Shown: positions 1 to 45,036 of the stretch, one piece after another
Layout of the letters: each line of letters opens with the position of its first letter
Position numbering within the stretch: the first letter of the stretch is position 1
NCBI GenBank assembly: GCA_054601695.1
Contig: BAAHQB010000006.1
Location: forward strand, 1,550,001 to 1,614,000
From: Amorphochlora amoebiformis
Lineage: Eukaryota; Cercozoa; Chlorarachniophyceae
Length of the DNA: 64,000 bases
Direction of reading: 5' to 3'
The notes under the pieces: model-generated
Database searches by the model: none
What the model saw: the letters and a program-made list of their open reading frames with translations, nothing else
What the model was told of the DNA's origin: nothing
Program-made: the position numbers and the translations under genes

Positions 1-19
1 ATATATGTGTGTATGTACG

Positions 20-58
<39 letters not shown>

Positions 59-215
59 ATGTATATATATATATATATATATAATATATGTATATATACA
101 TATATATATATATTTATATATATATGTAATATCATCAGTATTGTGTGTGTATGTTTGTGTGTATATATGTATGTGTGTGTTTACAATTATTCTCACAAAT
201 AATAAATTACTTCAG

Positions 216-290
216 CCCTCAGAACGGAAGTCATCAACATCAAAGAAAGGCAAGACTCTCCCTAAAAGCAGGAGAAAGGTCAAGAATTAA
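216..290 (+). CDS. Last exon of an unidentified (+) gene, basic C-terminal tail (partial)
   Basis: A TTACTTCAG acceptor is followed by 24 sense codons and TAA. The peptide begins PSERKSSTSKKGKTLP and ends KVKN; it is rich in Lys, Arg and Ser and could act as a nuclear-localisation tail. No other exon of this gene is visible, because bases 1-200 are AT/GT microsatellite, so its body must lie left of the window. It converges on the (-) gene ending at 655, with a CTAG-rich spacer between, the same arrangement as at the two other convergent junctions here. The family is unknown. A chance open frame behind an AG cannot be excluded. Confidence 0.45.
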   Translation, partial: PSERKSSTSKKGKTLPKSRRKVKN

Positions 291-654
291 ATACTGTAAG
301 TGTATCATAGTATCTTGTGAGGCTCTGGATCATGGGGTTTCATTCAATAGTATCTAGGTATAGGGGCTAGTTAACTAGTTATAACCACGTCTAAGGTCGT
401 CGCCGTTCAGTTACTAGAGTTATAGCTTTCAGTTACTACTAGATTAGTGCTTTAACGGATATCCGACATGAGTCCGAAGTCAAAATATCATAAAGATTTT
501 TTAAGTATGATCATGATTCGAATCGTATCTGTACTAGTCAATCTATACTAGTTCTAGTTGTAGTAATCGCGGCTAGAATTATCGAATTATTTCTGTTAAA
601 CAATGTTGTAGTAAAAAGTCTTTTAAAATTTTATGACTCAGATGTGTTGAATGA
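291..654. other. CTAG-rich convergent intergenic spacer
   Basis: No microsatellite and no credible exon. The tetranucleotide CTAG occurs about ten times in 364 bases, where one or two are expected by chance. It separates two facing gene ends and should hold their 3' UTRs and poly(A) sites; none is recognisable by eye. Confidence 0.7.
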
Positions 655-14696
<14,042 letters not shown>

Positions 14697-14992
14697 GAGT
14701 TGTCGACGCGGCGTGACTTAACGGGGTGTCACCTTTCCATCACATTTACTGACACGTGTCTCCATGGATCTTTCGTCTTCGGCGATCTTCGCAACAATTT
14801 GTGTGACCACATCTAGGCCATGTGTGCCTCCTTGCGGATTCCTGCAGTACGAATTCGATTTGCCTAAAGCTTACGGTTCACGGAACACATGTATATACAA
14901 TTATGCCATAAAAATACAATTTGTATTTTAAATATGTTATGTATGCAATGCATAAGTATTACAAGAAAATGTACATGTAATTTATTCTTACA

Positions 14993-15051
<59 letters not shown>

Positions 15052-15309
15052 AAATATATATATACTATATGATATATATGACAATATATGTATATTATAA
15101 ATATATGTATGTGTATGTAAATAATGTAATTATGTATTATTCCATGTATGTATTTATATGTATATGATATGTGTGTACATGTGTAATACTATTGAATATA
15201 TATATAAATAAATATGTTTATAAATATTTATATAAATATATATATATATATATTTATATATGTATATATATTAATATTATCTAGATCATATAACTTAGTG
15301 ATTATACTA

Positions 15310-15359
<50 letters not shown>

Positions 15360-15739
15360 ACTAGTATTTAGATATAGTATTATGTGTATATGTGTGCATG
15401 AAAATACATTAGTATGTGTGTGTTATAATATCTAGATATATATATATATATATAATATTATATCTATAGTATGATTCTATACAATATATGTATATAAAAT
15501 ATACGTGTAGGTATACAATATGTAGATACACTGTGCAAATATAACTGTTTATCGATGAATTGTCATGCAACTCGTAATGTCCGAATGATTGAATACTAGA
15601 ATATACATATCAGAGTTTCATTAATAAATGATTATATTGGAAATTTAAAATTTTTGATTTGGCATTGATTTTCGTTAATTTTTTACCAGACGAACTCGAC
15701 AAAGATTTCTATAGCCATGACACACTACTGAAGGGTGAT
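14697..15739. other. Intergenic region between cyclin 3' end and gene A 5' end
   Basis: Both flanking genes read leftward. Bases 14697-14890 have balanced composition and probably carry the gene A promoter and 5' UTR; no motif is recognisable. The rest is AT-rich with (AT)n runs near 15000 and 15315 and a few CTAG sites. 15530-15739 should contain the cyclin 3' UTR. Confidence 0.5.
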
Positions 15740-15879
15740 CTAAATATGGGACAAAAAATCTACAACTGACTCAGGGGAACGATTGGGATTCGCGGCTTGG
15801 TTGATCGCTGAAGCCTCGGCGGGATATCTCTCGAGGAATATCCTGTGTAGTGCATAGACTCAATTATATATACATTTAT

Positions 15880-15938
<59 letters not shown>

Positions 15939-17119
15939 TTCATGTGCACAATTATATATGCATAACGTGTACATAACCATAGTATACAAAACTCAGTGTG
16001 AAATGAAAATTCCAGTTACCCGTAGAGATGGTCCTTGCATTTCTCAATCTGCTTTAAGTTGTAGCAAGTCAACCTCTCAAGTCGGGGACCCCAGGTTCTG
16101 CGCAGGCATGTCGCTATCCTCGAACAGCAAACGATGGAGGCGGCCAAGTGCGAAGGAAGATAAGCTGACATGCTGTATTCTGCGTGTTGAATAAGAAGTT
16201 ACAAGAGCGATCAAACGGATATTAAGTTTTCTCATGTGAGGACATACCTAGCATGGCAAGTTCTGAGAAGAACTTGACGTACTTGAGCATGAGATTATGT
16301 TCCCTGCGGCCCACTCGCTCTCCGTTCTTTTTGAGGCAATCATCATCGAAGATGATGGTCTTTTTGGAGTAATACTGCACGAAGTCCGAAGAAGTCGGAA
16401 GGCCAATCGTCCACTTGAGCGACTTGAGCACGACCATCTCCACATCTATAATTTGCTGGCACTCGTACGCAAAATCGGAACATTCATTGAGTTCTTGTAT
16501 TGTCGGGATATTCTGCTCAGGCTCGCGGTACTTGGCTGAGGATATACAAGATTGATCAGTGCCTGAGCGAGTTATAGATGTATGTCGTACCTGCGACGAG
16601 TATGCAGCAGAGGGACACAAGCTGAAGGTTCTTCTTTGGAACATTTTCCTTCCCGAGGAGCTCATCCATGAGTCGAACGGAGAGGTGGCAGATCACCATT
16701 GGCAGACGGTATTCCTCACACACCTCGGCCATCCATTCCACAAGCAGGTGGCGATACTTAACATACATGGCGTTCGGGGCGTAGGTGAGCTTGCAGTCGA
16801 TCTCCTTTGTGAATAAGTTCTTGAAGACGATGGTCTCCAGTCCCTTTTCTCTCTCTTGGGGATCAAGGAGGTACATAGGGGGGGGATTTCGGTTCTGAGA
16901 GCTGTTGTAGGCTCGATCGGCGCATTGATTCTCCTTGTCTGACGACTCAGGCTCCATATCCATATTGTGAGAAAGCTTGCGTTGCTTGTTTTTCCCCTCG
17001 AACTTGGTCTCCCGCTGACGAACACCCCTGTTTTGCCTACTTTCAAGTAACCCCAGACTCTCGCAGGTGTTGATGTCCTTGTTGTAGGTGAAATCAGAGC
17101 ATTCGTTGCACATCTCCAT
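15740..17119 (-). CDS. A/B-type (mitotic) cyclin
   Basis: Exons 5' to 3': 17119-16591, 16535-16248, 16179-16020, 15842-15740. All phases match, giving 1080 nt including TAG (359 aa). The cyclin N box has YRHLLVEWMAEVCEEYRL, KKNLQLVSLCCILVA joined across the 55-nt intron to AKYREPE, then VEMVVLKSLKWTIGLPTSSD. The C box has YSMSAYLPSHLAASIVCCSR and ends with a DHLYGIFLERYP helix. Such cyclins bind and activate a CDK to drive S/M-phase entry. The N-terminal tail contains KENQCAD, a KEN-box match (APC/C degradation signal) at about residue 61. The start is uncertain: a CAG acceptor at 17126 sits just upstream, and a phase-compatible 45-nt ATG exon exists at 17244-17200 (MKVFTRINPGQPLGQ), which would give 376 aa. 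The tail has NECSDFTY, echoing NECSDFAY inside the fold. Subtype A versus B is not resolved. Confidence 0.92.
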
Positions 17120-17741
17120 CCGCACCTGCACGGTAATCAGTTAGATGCATCTACGCAACATTAGCTGATCTATTTTTTTGTATGTTTGGTAACGTGAACC
17201 TGTCCAAGGGGTTGCCCAGGGTTGATTCGAGTGAACACTTTCATTTCGTCGCTGGGAGGGGTGGGGCAGGTTTGGGCGTTCAAACACACACCCGCTTCCA
17301 CAGACCGTCGAGTGATATGGTTTGCCTCCAAAATCTTCTTGCTAGTTTTGCCGAAAACACTGCAAAACCCTTTCGCGCAAACGTAAATTTACCGGTAATA
17401 AGAAAGTTTAATCTTTCGGCTTGGCTTCCGAATATACATTTTTAAATTTCGGCAGAGATGGACATGGGTTTGCCGCCATGGCCAATTTAACGCTTTTCTT
17501 ACGCTATAATCCATGGATAACCATGTGGACATCGAAATCAGCTGGCATAAATCTGATCAGCCCCTCGCCTACGCCACTCGAAGCATAGGGGCTCAAAATA
17601 TTCCACACCATTTGAAATTTCCTTCCTTCTTTTGCGAATTCGCCTCCAAATCAAATTGCTGGCGGCAACGATGTGGAGCCTTGAGAGCTATAGCTCTTAT
17701 CGTCACCTTCATGTCATTGAATCTCCACCTATTTTCGAGTG
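17120..17741. promoter_or_regulatory. Divergent intergenic region (cyclin / gene B), likely bidirectional promoter
   Basis: Microsatellite-free sequence between two genes that start back to back. It holds a possible first cyclin exon at 17200-17244 (-). An open (+) frame runs from ATG 17513 through 17857 and could instead be the gene B start. No TATA box or other motif can be assigned with confidence. Confidence 0.4.
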
Positions 17742-34277
<16,536 letters not shown>

Positions 34278-34683
34278 GCCCTATCATAGATAGATCATCG
34301 ATCGAAGTTTTTGCTAACACCGGCTGTTTGTTCTCTAGATCAGTAATTAGTGACAATCTAGACAGTCGCATCTGGACTCAGTCATGGAATAACTCTGACC
34401 ATCTAGAGTCTGGAGAGTATTACTGGAGTATTTACCTAGTTTACTAGTATTACCTAGATTACTACCCCCAGTCTAGACTAGTATTACTCTACTGTACTAT
34501 GATTAGTCACGAGGCTGGAATATATAATAATTACCAAGTTTCTAGACTTTGTGCGAATTGTTGTAAATGATCGGAATTATCTAGATTATAGCTAAATATT
34601 ATATTTTGATATCTTGATATAATGATATTGAGTAATCGCAACTTATGCTTTTATTCGATCTAGCTGATGGACTTAATTTAGTC
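34278..34683. other. CTAG-rich convergent intergenic spacer
   Basis: 406 bases between the stop codons of gene B (+) and the EndoU gene (-), free of microsatellite, with about eleven CTAG sites. Probably holds both 3' UTRs. Confidence 0.75.
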
Positions 34684-34766
34684 TTAGAATCTCTGGTAGG
34701 ACTTCTCTTTCTCGGTGTACTCTGCTTCCTCAGGGAACGAGGTAGATAGGTAGGTTACCTGATTAT

Positions 34767-34799
<33 letters not shown>

Positions 34800-34826
34800 G
34801 TATATATATATATGTACATATATACA

Positions 34827-34867
<41 letters not shown>

Positions 34868-34887
34868 GTATATATACACATATATAG

Positions 34888-34935
<48 letters not shown>

Positions 34936-35032
34936 GTATATATACGACATGTATATACATATATAAAAAGTTAAATATTATGAATATACATCCATATACA
35001 ACATACTCATTTTACATATATACACTACACGC

Positions 35033-35068
<36 letters not shown>

Positions 35069-35077
35069 ATAATTTTT

Positions 35078-35108
<31 letters not shown>

Positions 35109-35966
35109 CAATTTATGTATTTATGCGTAAATAAAACTTCTGGTTTTCCATAGGTCAATATATATATATATATATATATATATACTTACACACATTTACA
35201 CAATATATACGAATGTAAATACATTAAGCATGAAAGTATGAATATATACATTAAGCATGAAAGTATGAATATATACACATACATACACACACACATATAT
35301 ATATATATATCATATATATATATATATATCTACATATACATGTAAATATCAAATCATACGTTTTTCCGACGAATGGTAAAGCACTTGATGTTGACGACAT
35401 ACGGTCCAACATCGATGACGTTTTCCTACAAATGCAAGAATACTACATCAAGATAGAAAAGAGGGTGAGAATCAGATATTTCTTGTTTCCATATCTCCCG
35501 TAATCACCTCTTCCTCTCTCCACCCCCCAGACCTTCCTTTCCTCTCCCTATCTTTTTTTTCCTCCCTATCTCTCTTCCTCTGTTTAAATCTACTTCGTCT
35601 GTCGCTATATCTCTTTCTCTATTATTCCTTTGACCTAACAATGAGAGAGAGATACGTATTTAGTTATGTGCACATACATACACACATATCATGTATGGAA
35701 GCATATATATATATATATATATATATAATACATTTGTATACACATATTATATACACATATTATATCTAACGATGCATATTGTATTTCAGTATATAATACA
35801 TGATGTATATATATATATATATTTTACATATATATATATATATATAAATATATATATATGTATATATATATACACACATGTATAACCTGCTTGCCCGCCA
35901 AGAAGCACATGGTATATAGCGCGAGCTCAAATTCAGGGCTAACGTTGTACATATATTTAATATATA

Positions 35967-35997
<31 letters not shown>

Positions 35998-36241
35998 CAT
36001 TGTACATATATTTAATATATATTTAATATATATATATATATTTATAATATATATATATATATAATTTATATATATATATAATTTATATATATATATGTAT
36101 GTATATATACATGTATATATATATATATGTATGCATACACATAACGTATGTATTATTGTACTTACATATACATTCCACATATACATAGCACATACACGAA
36201 TAATTCGTATAAAATATTATATAATATATATATATATATAG

Positions 36242-36277
<36 letters not shown>

Positions 36278-36519
36278 TATATATATATGTATATTTTCGT
36301 ATTATATGCATGAACACATTTCTGGTAAAGAGAGGCTTCAACAATATAGGTGCATGTATACATATATATATATGTATATATATATGTATATATATATATA
36401 TTACGTGTATATATATATACATGTATGTACGTGTATGCACGTATGTGTGTACACATAGGAAGTGACAGATATACACTAAGCGTATCATGTAAATTTTACA
36501 TACATATATAAATACACAC

Positions 36520-36558
<39 letters not shown>

Positions 36559-36625
36559 AATACTATATTTATATAAAAATATACTTTTACATATGTGTGT
36601 TGCATAATGAGTTTTTGGTCTGTAG

Positions 36626-36683
<58 letters not shown>

Positions 36684-36783
36684 ACATGTATATAAAAATG
36701 TACATGGTGTGTCTTTTTGCCTATAGGCAATATATATATATGTATATACATATATATATATATATAATATATATGTTTTTACG

Positions 36784-36818
<35 letters not shown>

Positions 36819-36857
36819 ATAATGCATCCTACACCTAATAAAGTTTTACATATATAT

Positions 36858-36910
<53 letters not shown>

Positions 36911-37178
36911 TATATATGTATATATTGAGAATTTTACATATGTATAAAATAAATTCACCTAACCCCAACCCAAGAGGTCGACACAGGCTTAACTTCGAAG
37001 GTTTTGTCATCCTAAAGTTTACACATAAATAAGACCTCAAAATACATTTACATATTCGATATATCAATGTCATCATCATACGTATTAAAAATAGCATACA
37101 TATTTGTCTATATATATATATTATATATTTATATGTAAACATGTATATATAATATATATATATATTAATATGTATATA

Positions 37179-37244
<66 letters not shown>

Positions 37245-37405
37245 TGTAGCTAAGAGGCAGAGAAGATATAAAGGAAGAGAGAGAGACAGATGAGAGATGA
37301 TGGGAAAGAGAAAGAGTGGAAGACGGAAGAAAAGCTTTCTCTCAAATTCCTTTCTTTTCATTAGTAAATCTACATGTATTTGGAAAATATGTAATATAAT
37401 GGAGC

Positions 37406-37443
<38 letters not shown>

Positions 37444-37672
37444 ATATGAATATATACTTTTGGATATGTATATATGTATATATATATATATATGTACCAT
37501 TTGTATATATTTATATCTATAATATATAATGCAAGTACACACCAATAAGTATAACCCTTCTTTCCTCAAATTGAAACCATAAACAATAGATATCTATAAA
37601 TATATTTTTACATATGTATGTACAATATATATATATATATACATGTTGATATATATACATATAGATATACAT

Positions 37673-37728
<56 letters not shown>

Positions 37729-38038
37729 CATACCTTCCCTTCTTTCCACTCGAATTGAATGGTCATGAGATTCTCGTCCTCGTCGCGTTCGTTGCCACGC
37801 CTCCTCGGATATATCCAGCCCTGGAATATTATACGTATGTATATATATATACATATATAAGTATATATAGAGATACATACATGGTATACATACAGGTATC
37901 GAATTAAAAGGCTTGCAAATTAATATGCGCATAATAACATGAACATGAGTGTATGTGGTATAATTACGTAACACATAATATTTGATACATGTTGTATAAA
38001 GAGAGTATTACACACATTTATATACACACACCTATGTA

Positions 38039-38100
<62 letters not shown>

Positions 38101-38457
38101 TATATATATATATATAATATATTTTTATATATATGTATAATTGCTTGCATACCAAGTAGTTTATGTTTCCCTTCTTCTCCTCGAGGGCGATTTGGATCCA
38201 GTTATGGCATCCAATCACCTTTCCATTTCTCTCCTATGGATACAATATATTATATATGTATATATATATATATTGTATACATATCTATATATATATATAC
38301 ATTACATATATATATATATATTATGTGTATACATGTATATATTTATACAATATTTGTTTCAGTAATGTATGTATATATATGTGGATGTATGTATCTTGTT
38401 TGTATAATATTGCAACATCTGTGGATACTACATAAACATGTAAAATATATTTATAAT

Positions 38458-38492
<35 letters not shown>

Positions 38493-38538
38493 ACGCATAT
38501 TATATAATTATGTGCAAAACAAACATAGTTTAGATGTA

Positions 38539-38589
<51 letters not shown>

Positions 38590-38722
38590 ATATGTACATG
38601 TACACAATTATATATGTATGTGTATGTACCTCCCCCACAAAAACATGTTCAAATCCACATGAGTCCGGCTTGTCACCGCCCCTAGCGTACATCTTAAACC
38701 ACACCTGTGATTTGTATATATA

Positions 38723-38766
<44 letters not shown>

Positions 38767-38798
38767 TATAATGTTTTTTTCTTCAAGATGTTGTTGTA

Positions 38799-38873
<75 letters not shown>

Positions 38874-38967
38874 CATTTGTATATACATAGATACATGAAT
38901 AGTTATGTACATATATTATTATTCGTACCTGCTATATATGCTTACGTTACATGTACATATGTTTAAA

Positions 38968-39018
<51 letters not shown>

Positions 39019-39425
39019 ATATACTTAAATGTAAATTTATATACATACTGTCAAAATAGCAATACAAATATCACGAGGGGACGCAGTTCGAAAAGTAGAT
39101 ATCGATAACGTATTGAGATATCGTCGGATGTAAACTACAGATAGCTGGAGATCGCTGGAGATTCTCGAAATTCAAGGAGATGGTCTGATCGAAAATACCT
39201 GGTAGTAACCGGTATTAACGGGTTTTCGAGTAATAGATGACAACGTGGCGTCATGCTACGTTACGCTTCCGGAACTTTCAAGAAGATTCGAGTTTGTTGG
39301 AGAAGTTTGAACTCTTCAGAAATTCTCGAGCGAACTGCCGGAGAATTTCCTTTATCATTCGTTATAAATCAAGTGGACTACAACCAAAATCTGGACTACC
39401 ATTCTACCATACCGTTGCCTTACAG

Positions 39426-39456
<31 letters not shown>

Positions 39457-39532
39457 ATATAATATATATATATATTTATATATATATATATATACATGTA
39501 TATGTATATAAATATTTATTCTTATATATTCG

Positions 39533-39565
<33 letters not shown>

Positions 39566-39710
39566 GTGTGTATATATGTATGGATGTTGTGCTACTTTCG
39601 CGTATATCATGCATTATATCGGATATGTGTACATACATTATATATATATATATATATGTATGTATATATAATATATAATGTATATATATGTATATATATA
39701 TATATAATGT

Positions 39711-39754
<44 letters not shown>

Positions 39755-39969
39755 GCATACCTTCATGTGTATGCGTGTACACATACCTAAATATGCAGAC
39801 CTATGTACGCACATATATATATATATATATGTATATTATATGTGTATATGCATATACATACGTACTAAAAACACTCTACCTCTTTCAGTTGCTTCTTAAA
39901 GCTGTTAGGATTAGACGGAGAGTGTCCCTAAATAATATACAGACACAAAAATGAAGATAAATGAATTTA

Positions 39970-40024
<55 letters not shown>

Positions 40025-40455
40025 GTACACCATTTATATATATATATATATATATATTATATATGTGTATATATATACATAATATATGCGAATGTATGTA
40101 CTTTTCATAGATGATTCATTGGCGAGGTCATAAGAGTGGTCAGGTATATATATATATATATATATGCGCATATATATTATATGTATATATATATATAATA
40201 TATATTTATTTATAAATATATACATAATATGTATATATATATGTGTATACTATATATATGTGTGTATACTAAATATATGTAACATATTATATTACAAATA
40301 CATACACGTACATATATTAATAAATATATACACATATGTAATAAGTATATGTATATCTTCATTTGTAAATTGTCTGTATGTTTATACAAATAATACAGAA
40401 GCGTATATATATATATACATGTAAATATATATAAATAAATATATGTATATATATA

Positions 40456-40519
<64 letters not shown>

Positions 40520-40784
40520 TACCTTCTTGACCAGCCACTTATGGGCGTAGGTCATAAGGGGTGTCTTAAGAACTTCGTTCAAAAAGTTGTTGATTTCCTA
40601 GCGGAATATGCATGTATACTTTTGTATTTGATACTCTATTATATATTATGTAAGTATACATACATATATATAGCTTGGTACCTAAACGATTTTAGATATA
40701 AATATTGATTCTAAGAATAAGAGTATTTCACTATGTTACACGTATCCATGTGTACAAATAATATAGACATGTGCATATATTTGC

Positions 40785-40822
<38 letters not shown>

Positions 40823-41037
40823 ATATGGTATATGTAGAAATCTATACATAGGTAATATGTATGTATATTACATATATGTGTATATACACATTTATACATA
40901 AAATATACACATATATACACATACATATATATATACATATATATATACATATATATGTGTATATGTGTGTTTATAGATTCTATGAATGAAAGTATTTGAC
41001 TATGTTGCACGTATGCATGTGTACAAATAATATAGAC

Positions 41038-41077
<40 letters not shown>

Positions 41078-41469
41078 CTACATATGTATATATATATATA
41101 TATATGTGTGTATATATATACATGTGTGTGTATAAATATATATATGGTATACGTAGAAATCTGTAATATGTATGATATATTACATATGTTACATATGTGT
41201 GAATATACACATTTATACATAAGTATATATGCATACATATATATATATATATATGTAAATATATGTATATATGTATATATAAATATATAATATACATATA
41301 TATATATATATATAGATATATATTTATACATATATTGTATATATATATATATATCTATATATATATATATATACATAATATGTACAACATATGTACCTTT
41401 CTCTCGGAGTAAGTTTCTCTTTCCTTCACTCCCACAGCCTACATAGGGCGCACATATACAGACATATAC

Positions 41470-41512
<43 letters not shown>

Positions 41513-41905
41513 TGTATAAAACATTGCAACAAAGAAATTATGAGACAAAAGAAATTTCTACCCTCTCATAGTTGTCCAGCAGCTCAATAAATGCCTGCAA
41601 GGATTAGTTATACGCTTACATAAACTTATTCTTACATTTTCTCGTTTACATGCTCTTATTGAAATGTGTTCATTACACCTATTCTTATTATTCATACTCT
41701 TAAATTATGTTGCTAGGTTTAGAGTTGGGTTGGGCTGGGACCTTGTAAGTAGGGCGTTTGTTGATGGCCTCTTTTGATAGATTTTTGAAAAGGGGACGAC
41801 TTGCACGATCACCCTATGTACATTCTTCGTTTGCATGCTTGTGGAATGTAGATATAAATACATATCTGTACATACATACGTATATCTATCTATACTATAT
41901 AGAAC

Positions 41906-41943
<38 letters not shown>

Positions 41944-42134
41944 CTATATATATATATATATATATACATATATACAGATGTACATACTTTTTGATAAGGT
42001 TTCTTTCCTCTCTGAAGATCAAGCTCGTACTCGACCCCGTTTCGAAGTCTATTCTTTGCATCCAGCTCCCATAGCTACATGTATGGATATATATTTATAA
42101 TCTATACATACATACATGCATATATATATACTAC

Positions 42135-42175
<41 letters not shown>

Positions 42176-42188
42176 AAGACATGCATAT

Positions 42189-42228
<40 letters not shown>

Positions 42229-42383
42229 TATATATTATGTATATGTATATAAATATATGTATAAAGTATTCCTATATATATATATATATGTATATGTATA
42301 TAAATATATGTATAAAGTATTACTATATATATATATATTATGTGTGTTTGTACGAAAATATGTACAGTATGTATGAATGTATG

Positions 42384-42432
<49 letters not shown>

Positions 42433-42450
42433 CCATATATGTTTACATGC

Positions 42451-42481
<31 letters not shown>

Positions 42482-42734
42482 TCATATTTGTGTTTGTATG
42501 TATGTAAATGTCTATTATACATATTTATATGCATATATACATATATATATATATATATATACATAGATTTGCATGCATTCATTTATGTAAATATTCATAG
42601 GAAGGGAACAGGTTAGTAAAAAGTCAGAGTTTGAGTCAAGGGTAGGATGAAGATTAGGGTTCGGTTAGGCTTAGGATTAGGATCGCGGTGCAACCTTGTC
42701 CACTCCGTTGTCAAGGGACTGATATATTTATTTC

Positions 42735-42775
<41 letters not shown>

Positions 42776-42786
42776 TATATATATAG

Positions 42787-42823
<37 letters not shown>

Positions 42824-42850
42824 TGTATATGTATATATGAATGTATATTG

Positions 42851-42884
<34 letters not shown>

Positions 42885-43100
42885 CATATGTATATATATA
42901 TATATATATACATTGAAACTCAATATAAGACACACATGTATGTGTAAATGTATATATACAAAAGTGTATAATGTATTTGTATATGTGTTTATCCAGATAG
43001 ATAATACATTTATATAGATACTTATAATTAACGTGCCTATTTTATTTCTACGTTTTGCATAATGTATAGATAATAACAAATATATATCATGTTTAACATA

Positions 43101-43157
<57 letters not shown>

Positions 43158-44032
43158 ATATACACGTGCATATATATACATATATGCATGTAAACCTCAA
43201 GATCATGCTCTGTCGGGTCCATTTTTTCCGCAATCTTCCGCCTGTTTGGGGTTAGGGTTAGGGTTAGGTTTGGGGTTAGGATCGCATCATTCCCGGGAAT
43301 CTTCAGGTCTGACCGACCTCAGGATTGGATTAGGGTGTGGTCAGACTACGCTAGGGTTAGGATTAGACTAATGTAAGTGATTTAGGTTTAGGGTGAAGAC
43401 AAGCTTAGGTTACGGGGTTGGATTTAAGGTACGATTTGCTGAAATCAGGACTTCCAGTTGGCGAGATTTACGGAATGGTTAGGTTAGGTTTAGGTGAGAG
43501 AGTGGAATGTGGGGATTGTACAAGATTTAAATATGTACATATATATATATATATATATATGTATGTATATATTTATATATATGTTTACATTTAGAAATAT
43601 GTCATTTTTTATTTCCAGTACCTCTCAGCCTTTTCGAAGTCGTTAAATACGTAGTAGAGCTTTTTCAGCATTTCTGAGATCTATGATATATTACACACAA
43701 CTATATAATGAAACCATTACAAATACACATTTACAACATAAGAGATTGGTATTACACGTGAATGCATAAAAGTAGAAATGTAAAGAAGGAATGCTATGAA
43801 ATGTATGCAACCATATAACGTATGTGAAACAAGAAAAATACATACTAACACTTTTTTAATGTTTTCGTAAATATACATTGAATATATCTACTTGACCTTC
43901 TCCTTCGTGGGAGGTACCTGCCCCTTGGGCTTGTTTAGTCCTTTGTATGTTGAAACATAAGTATATACACAAATTACACTCATATATAATATATACATAT
44001 CAATACTGCATCCACATTTGTATATATATCTA

Positions 44033-44079
<47 letters not shown>

Positions 44080-44159
44080 AACAATGCATTCATATATATC
44101 ATGTATGCTAATATAAACGTATGTAATATGTATACATCAAATCTACGTATACGTGTATA

Positions 44160-44226
<67 letters not shown>

Positions 44227-44245
44227 ATATGTGTATATATATGTG

Positions 44246-44323
<78 letters not shown>

Positions 44324-44381
44324 ATATATATATACATACATATATATAAATACATATATAATGCATATATATATATACGTT

Positions 44382-44422
<41 letters not shown>

Positions 44423-44489
44423 ATATCTATCTATCTATATATATATATATATATGTGTGTGTAAATATATGCATGTGTATAATATATTT

Positions 44490-44526
<37 letters not shown>

Positions 44527-44580
44527 GTATATTATGTTGTAAATGTATACATATATACATATCTACGTTGTAAATATATG

Positions 44581-44647
<67 letters not shown>

Positions 44648-44657
44648 ATATATATTA

Positions 44658-44691
<34 letters not shown>

Positions 44692-45036
44692 TACAAAACC
44701 ACATGTATATATGAATCTCGCATTACCCCAGTCCCATCCAACCTCGCTGAAAGCCTTAGCCATAGGATCGATAACCTAGGGATTGGGGGTAAAGTGAGGC
44801 GAGGTCAGGAAATAGGAGCGGGAGTATTAGGAACAGAAATACCAACCTTGGCAGGTCTCTTCCCGTCAAGCACCTGGTCAATCTGCTTCTGTTTTTGTAT
44901 ACAAGTCAGGTATGCAAGTTAATGAGGCACAGTCAATTACCTTAGCCGAAGCAAGGTACGCAACAAGTTGTTGGGTGGTGGGGGTTCCCTCCTTCTTCTG
45001 ATAACGTATCAAATACATGTCAGAATTTACGTACAT
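34684..45036 (-). CDS. ENDOU: EndoU (XendoU) family uridylate-specific endoribonuclease
   Basis: Exons 5' to 3': 45036-44941, 44888-44847, 44775-44727, 43940-43897, 43680-43622, 43241-43196, 42718-42695, 42074-41988, 41813-41742, 41594-41562, 41438-41397, 40597-40523, 39927-39880, 38704-38630, 38233-38153, 37820-37734, 37011-36959, 35938-35887, 35425-35360, 34758-34684. Phases agree throughout; 1206 nt, 401 aa. The EndoU domain fills about residues 110-401: [52 protein letters not shown] (first catalytic His), IGCHNWIQ (second His), [28 protein letters not shown] (probable catalytic Lys) and GPYVVNIKC. Family members cleave RNA at U with Mn2+ and leave 2',3'-cyclic phosphate. The first 110 residues ([15 protein letters not shown]...) have no recognised domain. 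No signal peptide is seen, so a nuclear or cytosolic role is more likely than secretion. The start is the first ATG after an in-frame TGA. Confidence 0.93.
39049..39427. mobile_element. Solo-LTR-like insertion, copy 2 (about 379 bases)
   Basis: Diverged relative of 27043-27382: both start TGT, share the GTAGATATCGATA core and GGAGATCGCTGGAG-like motifs in the same order, and end in CA. It lies in the EndoU intron 38705-39879. Possible 5-base flank CATAC on both sides if the end is set at 39425; otherwise no clear duplication. Confidence 0.55.
40705..41232. repeat. Two-copy direct repeat, period about 270 bases
   Basis: Copies at about 40705-40910 and 40972-41232 share GTGTACAAATAATATAGACA and a downstream GTAGAAATCT block. 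Both lie in the EndoU intron 40598-41396. Confidence 0.8.
42618..42694. repeat. Degenerate TTAGGG-like stretch
   Basis: GATTAGGGTTCGGTTAGGCT and similar, ending at the donor of the 24-nt EndoU exon 42695-42718. Confidence 0.55.
43246..43520. repeat. Interstitial TTAGGG-like array (degenerate)
   Basis: GGGTTAGGGTTAGGGTTAGG followed by about 250 bases of TTAGG/TTTAGG variants, in the EndoU intron 43242-43621. It begins at the acceptor of the 43196-43241 exon. Confidence 0.75.

Noticed and set aside
35360-35476. (+) frame with protein-like text ([17 protein letters not shown]) ending at a GTGAGA donor
   Set aside because: No acceptor precedes it. The opposite strand gives an EndoU exon ([17 protein letters not shown]) with both splice sites, matching phase and family motif.
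40105-40142. Possible extra exon: (-) [13 protein letters not shown] resembling Endo[13 protein letters not shown], or (+) 33-nt exon with perfect splice sites
   Set aside because: The EndoU frame joins exons 40523 and 39927 correctly without it, the (-) reading lacks an AG acceptor, and no (+) gene runs here. It might be a degenerate exon copy.
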